NCBI GenBank assembly: GCA_947561395.2
Contig: OX387182.1
Coordinates: forward strand, 56,009,283 to 56,073,282
DNA: 64,000 nt
Direction: 5' to 3'
From: Buxus sempervirens
Taxonomy: Eukaryota > Streptophyta > Magnoliopsida > Buxales > Buxaceae
The position numbers and the translations under genes were made by a program. The notes below the pieces were generated by a model. It saw only the letters and a list, made by a program, of their open reading frames with translations, was not told the origin of the DNA and ran no database searches. Positions 34,801 through 46,900 of the stretch are shown piece after piece (the first letter of the stretch is position 1; the number at the start of each line of letters is the position of its first letter).

Positions 34801-35378
34801 CTCCCTTTTTTTATATGATATTGTTGATGATTGTAATGTTTTCTCTACCAGATTTCATATTTTGATTATTAGCTATTATTGTTCCTAATTTATATGGCTT
34901 TTGCAAATAATAACAATTTAGAAGTGTTACAATGTCCCTTTCAACTATTAGTATTTGCTGACATTGTTTTCTCTTGCCCAGCTATTATGTAGTATGTGAT
35001 CATTTCATGTCAGAAACTGGACTACAGTGGTTTGACAATAAGAGCTACAAGTTTGATCTTTCCTTTTTTGTTCTTTTTTTTTTTTTTTTTTTAAATTTGG
35101 TTTTCTCATTAAACACCAATAATGACTTGATTGAACCTATGAAAATTACTATAAATGTTTCCATCTTTTGCTCATTTGTGGGGTGTCTTGTACAATCTCT
35201 TTTTGACTTTTATTGAAATCTTCCATTGATCTAAAAAGTTACTATAAAACAAGAATGAACGGTATTGCTTATAATGAAAATTCTTTGATGTAACGTAACT
35301 GGAAATTTTTCGTGAGCGTATTTCTATATTCTTTTCATTTGTTTTTTCTATTTTTGGGTAGGAGAATAGGGAGGAAGC

Positions 35379-35520
35379 ATGGCCGACGCACTGTGCGTGA
35401 CCATAGCGGCTTCCTCCTCGCCGTGGAATGTTCAGATTGAGCAAAAGCAACCAATCAACCCTATATTAGTGGGGGGAATTGGACCGTTATCACAACACTA
35501 CCAAAGTGCAATGAACCTTG
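35379..35520 (+). other. Short GC-richer open stretch, origin unknown
   Basis: It begins ATGGCCGACGCACTG (MADALCVTIAASSSPWNVQ). Composition is coding-like for about 70 bases, but the frame then runs into repeat sequence. It may be a truncated first exon or a captured fragment. Confidence 0.2.
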
Positions 35521-35524
35521 TAAG

Positions 35525-35592
35525 TTGGGGGATTTTAATCTTTGGAACTAACCCGTGCATGCAAGGGGATTTGATCCGAGTAATATGCAACA
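35525..35592 (-). repeat. Dispersed repeat shared with about 50480-50515
   Basis: The complement of CTAACCCGTGCATGCAAGGGGATTTGATC here matches ATCAAATCCCTTTGCATGCAGGGTTAG near 50490. The element class is unknown. Confidence 0.5.
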
Positions 35593-35659
35593 CGCATGTT
35601 AAACTTTCCTCCCAAAGGACATTTAGGATCCTCAGGTGTGACCTTCCTATCCCTTTGTA

Positions 35660-35745
35660 GTTGATCATCATCATCATAAGCCAATTCCCACCGAAGTGGG
35701 GTTGGCAACACAAATCTTGTCTTTCCATCCATCTGCAGTTGCAAG
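35660..35745 (-). mobile_element. RTE-type LINE, extreme 3' end
   Basis: Read on the - strand, GTTGCCAACCCCACTTCGGT, then GGGAATTGGCTTATGATGATGATGA, is the typical end of plant RTE LINEs, which finish in a GAT microsatellite. The same end occurs on + at 55405-55456. Confidence 0.65.
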
Positions 35746-36107
35746 GTTATTTTGGACATAGGCTTTGGAAGGTTAGGTGTGTTGAGAACTAGGGGTGCAA
35801 CTCTTGAGAACTAGGGGCGTGTTGGGAACTAGGGTGCAACTCAGTTTGGTTAAAACGATCCCGAACTGACCCAAACCAACTTCAGTTCGATTTGGTTTGG
35901 GTTTTAAAATACTTGGGTTCAGTTTTGGTTCCATATACTAGACCGAATTATTTTGATTCAATTTTGGGTTGAAGGCACAGTTTAACCAAATTAATAGGTA
36001 GATGTTTCACTTGGAAACCACAAACCCATTCACGTTTTCTACATTTATTTTAAACCAATCGGTTGAGTAAGCAAATAAGAAAGGCTAAAACCTTTATGTA
36101 AGGAGTC

Positions 36108-36737
36108 GGCTGGGGGGGACTTTTATCCCCAGCCGATGTGGGATAAAAGTCTCCCTGCTCTACCAGCAGGGAATGCTTCAAATTCCATTAAGGGAGAAGA
36201 CGCGGATTGGGCTGAATCGAACCAAACCCTCCAAATCCCTCCCCAGACGAGCTTAAACTTACCCTTCCCAATTCTTCCAAAGAAGCACAAGAGGTCTCCA
36301 TGGTGGAAAACCCATTGAACTCCGTCTTATGAAAGAGGAAGAGGAGGAGGAGATTTCCAAGGATTAAAATAAGGTTTATCTCTAGGATTCATTTTCCGAA
36401 AAGCGAAATAGCAGGAGAGCGATAACGAGAGGCAAAGAAGGCAAAAATGAAATTGGGAGTTTGTGAAAATAGCAATTAAAAAGCTGAGAAGTGAACTAGT
36501 GTTAGTTATATGAAGTACTAGTGCCTATGTCGCCTTTCTGTTCAAGATATTTTATAGAGAGTTGCTCCTAACTCCTATTCATAGACGCGGAGCGACTGAG
36601 GGGTGGAAACGACAATGAAAGAAACGAGACAGAAACCGACCATTCTGACCTTCTTGGCAGTTACGATCGTTGCAGTGGTCGTTGGGGAGGCCATATCAGC
36701 TATCCCACATCGGCTAGGATAAAAGTCTCCCCCAGCC
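36108..36737. repeat. Inner inverted repeat of about 36 bp with a 557-bp spacer
   Basis: 36108-36144 (GGCTGGGGGGGACTTTTATC...CCGATGTGGGAT) and 36702-36737 (ATCCCACATCGG...GTCTCCCCCAGCC) are near-perfect complements. The spacer includes a GC-richer patch at 36160-36380 with open frames but no recognised protein, perhaps a captured fragment. The right arm carries ATCCCACATCG followed by TATAAATA after 34 bp. Confidence 0.7.
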
Positions 36738-36754
36738 TACTCTCAGTATAAATA
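36702..36754 (+). promoter_or_regulatory. snRNA-type promoter module (USE plus TATA)
   Basis: ATCCCACATCG (36702-36712) matches the plant snRNA upstream sequence element RTCCCACATCG exactly. TATAAATA at 36747-36754 follows after 34 bp, the spacing known for Pol II-type plant snRNA genes. The sequence downstream does not resemble U1, U2, U4 or U5. Confidence 0.45.
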
Positions 36755-37062
36755 AGGCCCACATGTTGAACGATTTGCTTGCTAGCCCAGTTAAGGCAAG
36801 CCAAACCTCATGGGTTTTGGCTCCCTTGATTCATAGCATTGAAACGTTTGGGTTCAAATACCACCTTTGAATTAGAACTGAACCGAATTGAGATTGCATT
36901 CGGTCTGGTTTGGGTTTCGGTTTTTTTAATTTGACTCGGTTTGGGTTTTGGTTTCACAATTTGTTTTCAATTGGGTTCGATTTTGGGTTGACTTCCAATA
37001 ATTTCGGTTCGGTTTGACATTTAGCTGTTAGCTCAACCGGGACCGAACTGAGTTGCACCCCC

Positions 37063-37855
37063 AGGTCCAATAATTTTTGTGAAACTGCGATCAAGGCAGG
37101 AGACAATGGAATTAGTCCATGCTCTCTGTAGAAAAGCTTTCGGCATTCATCAACTATTTTTTCAGTAAGGCTGAGATTACCAACCCTTGCCCGGTGACAA
37201 TTAAGCACTCAAATAAAATCCCAGAGTCTGCAAGATATTCCATGCCAATTTTTTTTTCAAAAAAAACTAAATCTTCAATCAGATGCATGGATCAATAGGA
37301 AGCGTGCAGCCACAACAAAGGTTAGTTGAATTTTTTTTCTTTTAATTGGATTGGACCAATCGCAGCTTGCCAACGCGATTGTTTAGTAAACTAATGTAAA
37401 TATAATGACAGTATCAGTCGATGACCAATAACTTGTTTCCTTCATGGCGTATATCAACATATAATATCTCCCAATATACAGTGTTGTTTTCCCCTGTTTC
37501 ATAATTTTGCATTTTCTAACCTTTAACAGGAAATGACAGAACTAGGAGAATGCTTTTAAGATCTGGTTTCAGCTTCTAAAGATCCCGCATATCGGGTGAT
37601 AGGTATGATTTATGAATGCCCTGATCAATCAATCAGCAGATCCTGTCATCCATATTCAAGCATTTGCTAATAATATATTTAGAAGCATTGTTCCATTTTT
37701 TGCAACTCCAGAATTCATAATACATACATAAATGCTGCACCTATTAGCATAAATTATATCAAATTCCATCCAGCTGTTTTCTTGCAAAGACCGATAATCG
37801 AAATGAAAATAAAACAGGGGATAGAAGGAAATGAGAAGACAAGAGGGGAAGATAA

Positions 37856-37893
<38 letters not shown>

Positions 37894-37949
37894 AGGTTAA
37901 TTCATCTGGGTAATCCATGCATGCTCAAAATTTGAAGTCAATGAGCACC
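37063..37949. other. Spacer and 3' UTR of cystathionine beta-lyase
   Basis: The part next to 37950 must be the CBL 3' UTR, which includes a GT/GA microsatellite. The remainder shows nothing recognisable. Confidence 0.5.
37857..37893. repeat. (GT)n(GA)n microsatellite
   Basis: About seven GT units and eleven GA units run head to tail, about 60 bp beyond the CBL stop codon and so probably in its 3' UTR. Confidence 0.9.
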
Positions 37950-40900
37950 TTACAAAGGTCCAGTTCTTATCGCATAGTCCAAATCAGCAATAAGATCATT
38001 AACATCCTCAATACCAACAGAAATGCGAACAAGATCCTCACTCAAACCCCTGGACTCGCGAACAGAAGCTGGGATGCTTGCATGGGACATAAAGCAAGGC
38101 ATGCTTATGAGTGACTTGACACTCCCTACAAATAAAAGAGGATATTTTAAGAATTTGTGAATAACAAAGACTTCAGTGGTTAAACAAGATATCTAGGGCT
38201 ATGAAGATTAATTACCAAAGCTGACAGTTATGCTGAAGTACTTGGTAGCCTCCACAATGTGCTTAGAGAGTGCTAGAGACCCTGTCAGAAAGCTAAGCAC
38301 TGAACCCGCACCTTTTGACTGCGGGATGGGGTATGTAAGAAAATTAGTTAAATGGGGTAGCTATTGACTCAAAGAGTATCGTCAGATTTCGGTACCTGAG
38401 AATAATGTAAAGAGCGTCCAGGATGACCAGGAAGACCAGCATAATTAACCTTCTTCACTCGAGGATGAGAGGCAAGAAATTCAGCTATCTTTTGTGCATT
38501 CTCCTGTGAAAGAAACAAATTAATACCAACCGGGATAAAAAAGCATGTGAAAGCATCAATCTTGATAAAATCAATCTCTCTAACATCTTGAAAATTTTAT
38601 TTAATAAGAAGAAACAAATAAGGGGGAACAAAACAAAAGAAACTTAAAACAGGCACAAAAAAACAAAAACAAACATCACAGAAACTCCCTGATGCAAAAC
38701 TTAATGGATATTGATCAGAATAATGGAGATTTAACATGTATATCATTAAACCAAGACCAAATGCAAATGGAGGAGCAGAGGCTACCTTACATCCAATGAT
38801 AAAAAGCTTCAACCAATGAGAAGGCTTCTGCCACAATTTTTCTTTTACAAACCTTGACAAATAGAATTGACCAGAAGAAAATACATTTAATTATTTATGT
38901 GCCTGTTTCTATTAATGTTCTAAAACTGCACGTGGACATGTTACGGACGTGATTAATTAAAGAAAGACAACCAAACCTGTCTGATCAAGTCCAGCTTCTA
39001 CCAGCTCACATGGGTTTCATGCTAAGATTCAAACCAAACCATCGATATGCCCATTAGGGGTTCAACTGGTTCAGCCAGTCCAATACTTCCAAAACATCGG
39101 TCTACATATATGTAGACAGCGAGTGTGTGCATGCATGTGTGTGCATGTGTGCGTGTCATTATCGATAAACTAATCAAGAATGCCCTTTTCCACAATCAGT
39201 CAGGTTCATCAAGGTCCTGTTCCATTATTCCAAACTACAGAAGATAATGCAGTCAAAACCGTCTCCCTTTTTTTTTCTTTTAGTATGCAGTCAAAACCTT
39301 CTCAAGAATAAATGACTATGGAAATGATAAACTAATCAAGATTTGTAATTAACTGATGAGAATGTGATATTAAGAAGAATATCACTGAAATGGAGATTAT
39401 GGATACAGGTTGCCGTTTCTAATTCCTAATCTCATTTCTTTGTCAAAAATTAAATCACTTCAATAAACTTAAGCTACACTGGTTTGTTCTTGAGCGTGCG
39501 TGCAACCATTCCACCCCACCCAACCCACCCCAATTAAAAAAAACCCTACGACAACAAAAGAAGGTTACCCAAATTTGTTTCTTCTCAATTCAGTGATGTA
39601 ATTTCAAAACACAAGACTGATAGCTTGAAGAATTTAATGAAGAAAGTGACTTGGACATAATATGTCAAAGGATCCAGACGGGGTTATATGTTTAGAAACT
39701 AATTCAGCATTAAAAAATACAGGCTGAAATTTTTTTATAAAGCTTGAAAACGATGTAAAATTCATCCAGACAGGGTTATCTGTTTTCTATATGTTAATGT
39801 AAATATAGATAAACATATAGGAAAAATAAAGAGACCATAAAACTACTAAATTCAGATAAATGGATTCCATATAATGTAACTGACAAAATCGTAACATAAT
39901 GCAAAAAAAAAATTATATATATCTGTATGGTAAACGGCACAACACAAAATTTGGCAGATTAATTTGACTCACTTAATGCAAAGATAAAATTGCACCTGTT
40001 GCTTCTCAACACGTAAAGCCATAGTCTTGATACCTCGCAAGCAAATCCAACAATCAAAAGGTGCTAATCCGGATCCTTCCGCATTCTGTAAGAAATATAT
40101 CTCTTTTGCCAAGCTGAAGAAAAAGAGACTAAGAATAATTACTCAACCAATAAAGAAAATGAGAGATCATATAGGATAACACTTAGATGCACTTGCACAC
40201 AGAGACTTTAGGACAGTAGAGAATGTTCAGTTTAAAGACGAGGCTTCTAAGATCTATCCCCAGTTGTTTTGACATCAGGGCTGAAGGTTAATCTCAGAGA
40301 AAGTGAGATTGGTGGGGTATTGGAGGATAAATGACAGATAAACTTTCCATAGCATACCTGGTATCACTTTAGGACTTATGTTTAAAATCCTATTGAACAT
40401 ACATACAGCTCGCAATATGGAAGAGTAGATACCTTTGGTACAAAGGAGGAAAAGTTTCACTTAACAAATGTATTTTGACTAATCTTCCTACATTACTGAT
40501 TTTGAGGATTCAAGGTTCAGTTGCAGAGTGATTTAAAAAGCTGCATAAGGATTTATAAGGTGTGGCTTTAAAGGTCACCATCAAACAATTATTATTTCAC
40601 AATGGAAGTTGGTGTCTGCAGACCTCTGGATTAATCACAAGGTCACTTATCAGATTTAATAAAATGTTGTTGGAATGTAGGTCCGAAGATTTGGAGAGTA
40701 AAGGAATCTTTAGTGAAAGGTTATTGCAGCTAAAATTGAGTGCTCCTTGATTGATCAGTCAACAGCTCCTTGCTCACATGGGGGAGCATGAATGAGATAT
40801 TTATAAGGCACTACAACTTTTCAGTAGGTATGGGAACAACAAAAATACATATCTGGAGGATTTATGGTGCAATGAACTTTCCATTGATATAGCAGTTTGC

Positions 40901-43900
40901 ATATACATAGATGGTTGATAGGAGAAAGCACTCATGCAGTTGACTCATTAAACTGAATAACAAAATATTTTGAATCCTTTCAGAAATTTGTACTTTGACT
41001 GGAAACTAGACTTGATGGGTGTTCTGATCCCTCTTCTTCAGAAGGCAAAAAACGTTATGGAGAGGACTCCAGCAAATAGGAACGGATGGGAGCCTCCAAG
41101 TTAATCCTTTGCTATCTTCCTCTTTAAGGAACTGTATTCTCATCCTTCCCGAATTGATCTGGATGTCACCTATGCCATTGACAGTGGCATTCCTTTTGAA
41201 GGCTGCACTATTGGACAAGATTCTCACAATGGATCATCTTTGTGACGAGAAATTGGATTGTCCATAACAAGTTTGCTTCATGTAAGAAGGATGGGGAAAC
41301 AAGAACCCCCCTCCTTGTGCAGTTTAGAACTGTGAAAGGCCTCTGGTTTTTCTTTTTGAGCATTTCTAATATAAGTTGAGTACCATAGAAGGGCATGGCA
41401 AGAATCGTTGTCTTCAAGGAATTGCAGGAAAGACAGGCATAGGAATACAAAATTGTGAGTCATACGCCCATTCGCAACCTACTGGGTTTTTTAGGGTGAA
41501 AGGAGCAGATGAATTTCTAAAGGAAAAGAGCTTATTGAAGATTGGATCATGGAAGTGTTTTGAAATGTTATTTCATTGGAAATACATCCCAATGAAATTT
41601 AAGGATATTTCATTTCCTGATGTTGTAAATGAGAGGTTGTTTTAGGTGTACACTCTGAATGCCCTTTCTCAACTTGTTCTTGTTAGTACGCATGTTCATA
41701 ATATTATCAATGAAAAAAAAATTAAGTCACTTATACACATAGTAAGTGTACTAAATTGGATAAACTCATGTAAATAGACGTCCAATTTGGGGAAAAAAAT
41801 TAAGGCTCAAGCAATTTATTATCAATACAAAGTTATTTTTAATCTCTATCACACTCTAAGATCCTTCAGTGAGTATCCTATCACCACTTCACAAACCTAC
41901 CCTCTTCTACTTGGGAAACACCCTTGGATATGCTTATTTTGCACCTCATCTTTCCCCGGTCTTACCATTCATCCATCTCAACATCCCTATCTTTGCAACA
42001 ATCATACTATGCATGTATTACTTTTTGTTTTAATCAACACACCTATACACATCATGTGTAGGCCTAATGGCCCTCCTATAAAACCTTCCCATGGTCTAAG
42101 TGGAGCATATTGATTCAACATTCTAATGAACCTCTCTAACTAAACCATCTACTGCAATTTTACATGCAACGTTTTATCAATATCACCCTCTTTATGGACA
42201 ACTAATACAAGACAATGAAATTGATTTCTTTGTGAAATCTCTTGATTCTTGATTCTTTCCATTGCTTTACCTCTAACATTACTTCTGCTCCATATACTAG
42301 GTTTTAGTTCAACTTATTTTGATTTGAAGATATCCCACCATAACTCCATTTTTTTTTTTAATATTTACTCCCTCTTTAGTTTAGTCTAACAAGACCATAT
42401 CATCCACAAATAGCATACACCAAGGCAACTTCTTTTCCGTATAGTTAATTTATTCATCAATAAGCAAAAAGACATGGACCCGCCTGTCTTGCTCTCACCG
42501 TTTCCATTGCAATTAACGCTTTGATACTCCTTTTCTGCCTAAACCTACTAGAGTAACGCTTAAGCAATATATCGATACGTATTCTCTAGATCAATAAAAC
42601 AATATTAAGGTCTCATATCTTCTCTCTAAATTTCACCACTAATTGTTTAAGTATATCACCTTTATGACAGACTTCAATGACATAAAGCTAAATTAATTTC
42701 TAATACTTGAATTATTCCACTTGATTTTTGCTCCATCATTCTTTCCCGTACTTTAATGGTATCACTCATACACCTAATTCCACGATAACTAGCGCAGTTC
42801 TAAACATCTCATTTATTTTTATATATAGGAACTATCATTCTCTTCCCCCAAGCATTTGAACTTTTTTTTTTGTCCTCAAAATCCTATCCTATAGTTTGGT
42901 CAATCACAGTACATTGATCGCTTTTGTGCACTCACATCTTCAATCGAAATACCATCCAGTTCTAAATCCTTTCCTATTTTCATCTAGACTCAAACTCTCT
43001 TCACTTTAGGAATCTTAATTCTACAAACATGATAGTGTTCTCTTGACTTGGTAGTAACTGCAACAACACCTGAAACAAAGATCTACTTACCTTTATCATT
43101 TAATTTTTTTTCTTGAAATGTTCTCCATGTTTCTTTGGTCTCCTCATCCTTTAGTAAGACATTCAAATCTTATCTCTTAATGCATCTAACTTGATAAATC
43201 TCTTGGTCTCCCTCTCACTTAATATTGCAAAATTATACATGTATTTCACACCCTTCTTCGAACCTCGATTCGTTATACAATTTATCATATATGCTTATTT
43301 TTATACAAAAAATTAAAATAGCTCTAAGACTTTCCCATGACAAGATCGGTGTGTACATCACTAGGACATTATGTGAGAATGACAGAAGCATCAATTCAAT
43401 TCAACTAATTAGTAACTAACAATCTATTTGTAAGACAAAACAACAATATCAAACTCCATTCCAATGAATAAGCATAGGTTTATGATTGATTTTGAGGGAA
43501 TTTTTTCACATTTGACCAATGATCTCATCTTCATGATATTTCCCACCTAAAAACTATATTGAAAAATTTAAAGACAAAGGAAATATTGGTGGAAGGAAAA
43601 TCTTAGGAGAAATTTCACTAAAGTTTTGAGAAAATTTAAAACCATGGATTGCATATAGACCCAAAGATTTCCTCATAGTAAAAAGTCTTATACCAAACTA
43701 GCTTAGATATGACAATTTCTAAAATTGGTGGATATATAATCTTTTGTTTATAGCAGAGCTTTGGTCTCAAGAATTCCTTTTTTGCAAGACAAAAATTATT
43801 TCTCACCCAAGTTAAGCAGCTGCTGGGAACAAATTTAAATGATAACAAAATAATAAAATTAGATTTATTTGAGCTAGGACTAGATCCATTCTCATTAATT

Positions 43901-46900
43901 ACAAAACACAAGCATGCCTCTTTGGATTGAAAATAAAACTTAAATTATAGCCATTTCCTTCAATAAAGTTAGGTTATGTGTTGTGCACACATGCTTACAT
44001 ATGTGTGTGCGTGTACATACACACAAAAACACACACAAATAGACATATACACTGAGATTTTATAAATATAAACTGGAAAGAAAGTGGCAGAGTAAGAAAC
44101 CTTTCCCCCTTTACAGCTAGGACACCGGCCATGACATCACTATGCCCAGCTATAAATTTAGTAGCAGAGTGCATCACAATGTCTAAAAGGAAAAGACTTG
44201 AGGTAAGTATTGACAAGAAAAATTAGAAACTTTTTCCTTAGAGCTATCTAAATCAATTCTTTCAGTTACCAGCTCCAAGTTCTAATGGCCGTGACAAAAT
44301 TGGGGACATGATACTGTTATCCACCAGTACAAGAGCACCATGTTCATGTGCCATCTTTGCTATTTTCTGGAAATGAAAGAAACAAAGGAAAATTAATCAG
44401 AAATTAAAGAAAGCAAATCATACCTGCATAGTATATGAGAGGGATTATATAAAAAAAAATAAAAAGAAAAGAAAAAGGTATTAAACAATATGCAACTGGG
44501 AAAGGTCCCCTAGATGATATAATGGAAATCACAAGAACTTAAACATAGATGTATACATCATTTTCTATTAGTAATAAGAAGATTTATGTGAAAAGCAATG
44601 AGCTCAACTAAAAAAATTTAATATTTTGACACCCACATATGTCCCGATCACAAATGAATCTAAAATTAGAACTTTTAGGCAAAGAATTTGCTGACTTTTA
44701 TGTGAGTATTAGCAGGGGTACTAAAAACTCTTTTGTTAATAATGAGGTAAATCTCACACTCAATCCTATAAAGCCTTTGATAAGAATTTCAAATGCTAAG
44801 GACATGAACAATAGTCATTCAACTGCTTGGAGAAGCTATCTAATTAAAAAAAAAAATCCAATTACGTGTAAGAAAATGAAAACAAAATAAAAAATCTTCC
44901 ATAACCAACAAAGATAGAGAGAAGAAAACAAAATATAAACACAGTGTAATGCTTCTCTCTGTTTTTCTCTTTTTATGTGGTTGATCATTAATGAAATTTA
45001 ATTAGCAAGGAATTATAAACAGAACCCAATAAAATGCAGAGTAAGGCTAAGAAGGAAAGAAATATAAAATATGCCTAAAAAGTACAATGAAAAGGACCAA
45101 TGCAACCCAGAGAACATATAAGAGATTAGGGTTTTTTTGTTTCCATCTCCCTTCCCCACCACCTCTTTTCCTAAAGGGCTTCTAGGACTTATTAACAGCA
45201 TACCCATGCGATATACATAAGGTACACATAAAGTCGTAATTAGGCATCCACCATTATGCAGTCATATGGATTCTAACAGATTTCAGGTGCTAAATAATTA
45301 AAATGCTTTATCGCTGGTTTTTATAGGTAATGACAGCAAGCAAGAAGAAAAAGGGGAAATGAAAAGGAGGCAGTACAACAGAAAACTACCAAAAAGTACT
45401 CCTCCAAACTCAAGGTTCACACATAACACCTTCTCTGCAGGAAACCCCTTAACAAACTTTGGCATTCCCACTCCTTCACGAATCTATCGACAAGGAAATT
45501 TGTTAACCTTGGAAAATGGGAGAACAAGATGTTAACATACTATTCAAGGCTATATCAAAGTGAAGTAAATTTCCACATATCCAAGAACCCTGTGCTCAAC
45601 CAACCAAGAACCGATGGTATATGAATCTCCCTCCACACCCAAGTTTGTAAAACCCTGTACTTTTTCCTCCCCCAAACCTGCTAACAGGCACCAATGTTCT
45701 ATCTGGACTGTGTTATTTACCCCCTCTAATTGAATCATAAAATGAGTGAATGAAATATCCCATACAATCCACAGAGATGCCCTCTGATACCAAGCATCCC
45801 TAATTTCCAATGCATCTAAGTTAAACTTGATGAAGCCCTAACTAGGGCTTTTAAAACAATATCAACTCTTACATGCCCCGGTGATTAATAGGCCACTATT
45901 GTCACTCCCTAACAAAGTTCAATACTGAGATGCCTCTAGACCACACATTTATCCCAATCCATCAAGGATGGCAGTTCCATCACTATGACACTAATCTCCT
46001 TCTGACCTCAAAGATGCACCTATCCCGTTGCTTATGCTTTATAATTATGGTGAAAGTTTTTGAAAAGGAAAGTAGTTCCCAGTGTGAAGGTGGTTAAAGT
46101 TAATAAAATTGTTCTTTAAGTGATTCATGTTCTCTTTATCAAGAGCTAACTGTACATTTATTTCAAGGATATTCCCACAAAATTGCACAACAGTTCACAA
46201 CAAAGATTGTTAAGAGACTCGATAAAGTGGTTTTTGTGTTGACCATAGGCTTTGGCAGCCTTGCTAAGATTAAGATCCCCAATATCTGTCATTCATTCTG
46301 TATGTGACTGGTAGAAATGTTTAGTTACTTATCATGCAGCCCGGTGGATGATGAGAGGAGCATTGATGTGAACAGCCAATCATCCTAGGTTAACTGGTCA
46401 ATGGTGATGCCGTCACACTAATGAAGTGGATATTAAATTTGTAGGATGTGCAGCATTTTGATAGCAATGATACGATTTTATTGAGAGATTTAAAGAATAG
46501 GCTTGAATACATGTAAGATATCAAGGATGAATTTACAAGACTGTTTGACCTCCTTGCCCTTCTCCCATTTATTTGTCCTCAGGCCAAGCCATAGGTAAGC
46601 CTAAAATTTTTCAATGCATTACAAGTTACAGATAACATTATAACTATCAAAACTCGCTCTAATAGGCTTATGAACTCAACACATTCAAGAAAAGCCTCTT
46701 ATGGTATACTGTTGGTTGTTGGTTCTTCTTATTGGTAGCATCTTAGTTTTTTTCTGAAAGTTTATTTTGATTTTTCACACTATAGATTCATGTAACTTCC
46801 TTATGAAGTTGAAGTTTTATATTATGAACATGTGGCCATTCCCAAACTGCTCCACCCACAGATCAACCTCTTTCTTGCATCACTGTATATCGTGGTGATG

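Larger units (their letters stand above)
35831..37062. mobile_element. Non-autonomous DNA element with hAT-like terminal inverted repeats
   Basis: The left end AGGGTGCAACTCAGTTTGG and the complement of the right end, GGGGGTGCAACTCAGTTCGG, form inverted repeats of about 19 bp. GGGTGCAA starts are common in plant hAT elements. The subterminal regions are rich in TTTGGGTTTTGGTTYGG repeats on both sides. No transposase is present. An inner inverted-repeat structure (36108-36737) is listed separately. No clear 8-bp target repeat was seen. Confidence 0.6.

Noticed and set aside
41006..41463. Several - strand frames in CBL intron 9
   Set aside because: Motifs of a LINE on the + strand explain this stretch; the - strand frames have no family features.
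45770..45790. CTCTGATACCAAGC in CBL intron 7 as a retroelement primer site
   Set aside because: It matches the tRNA-Met site for only about 11 bases, and no LTR pair or purine tract was found around it.
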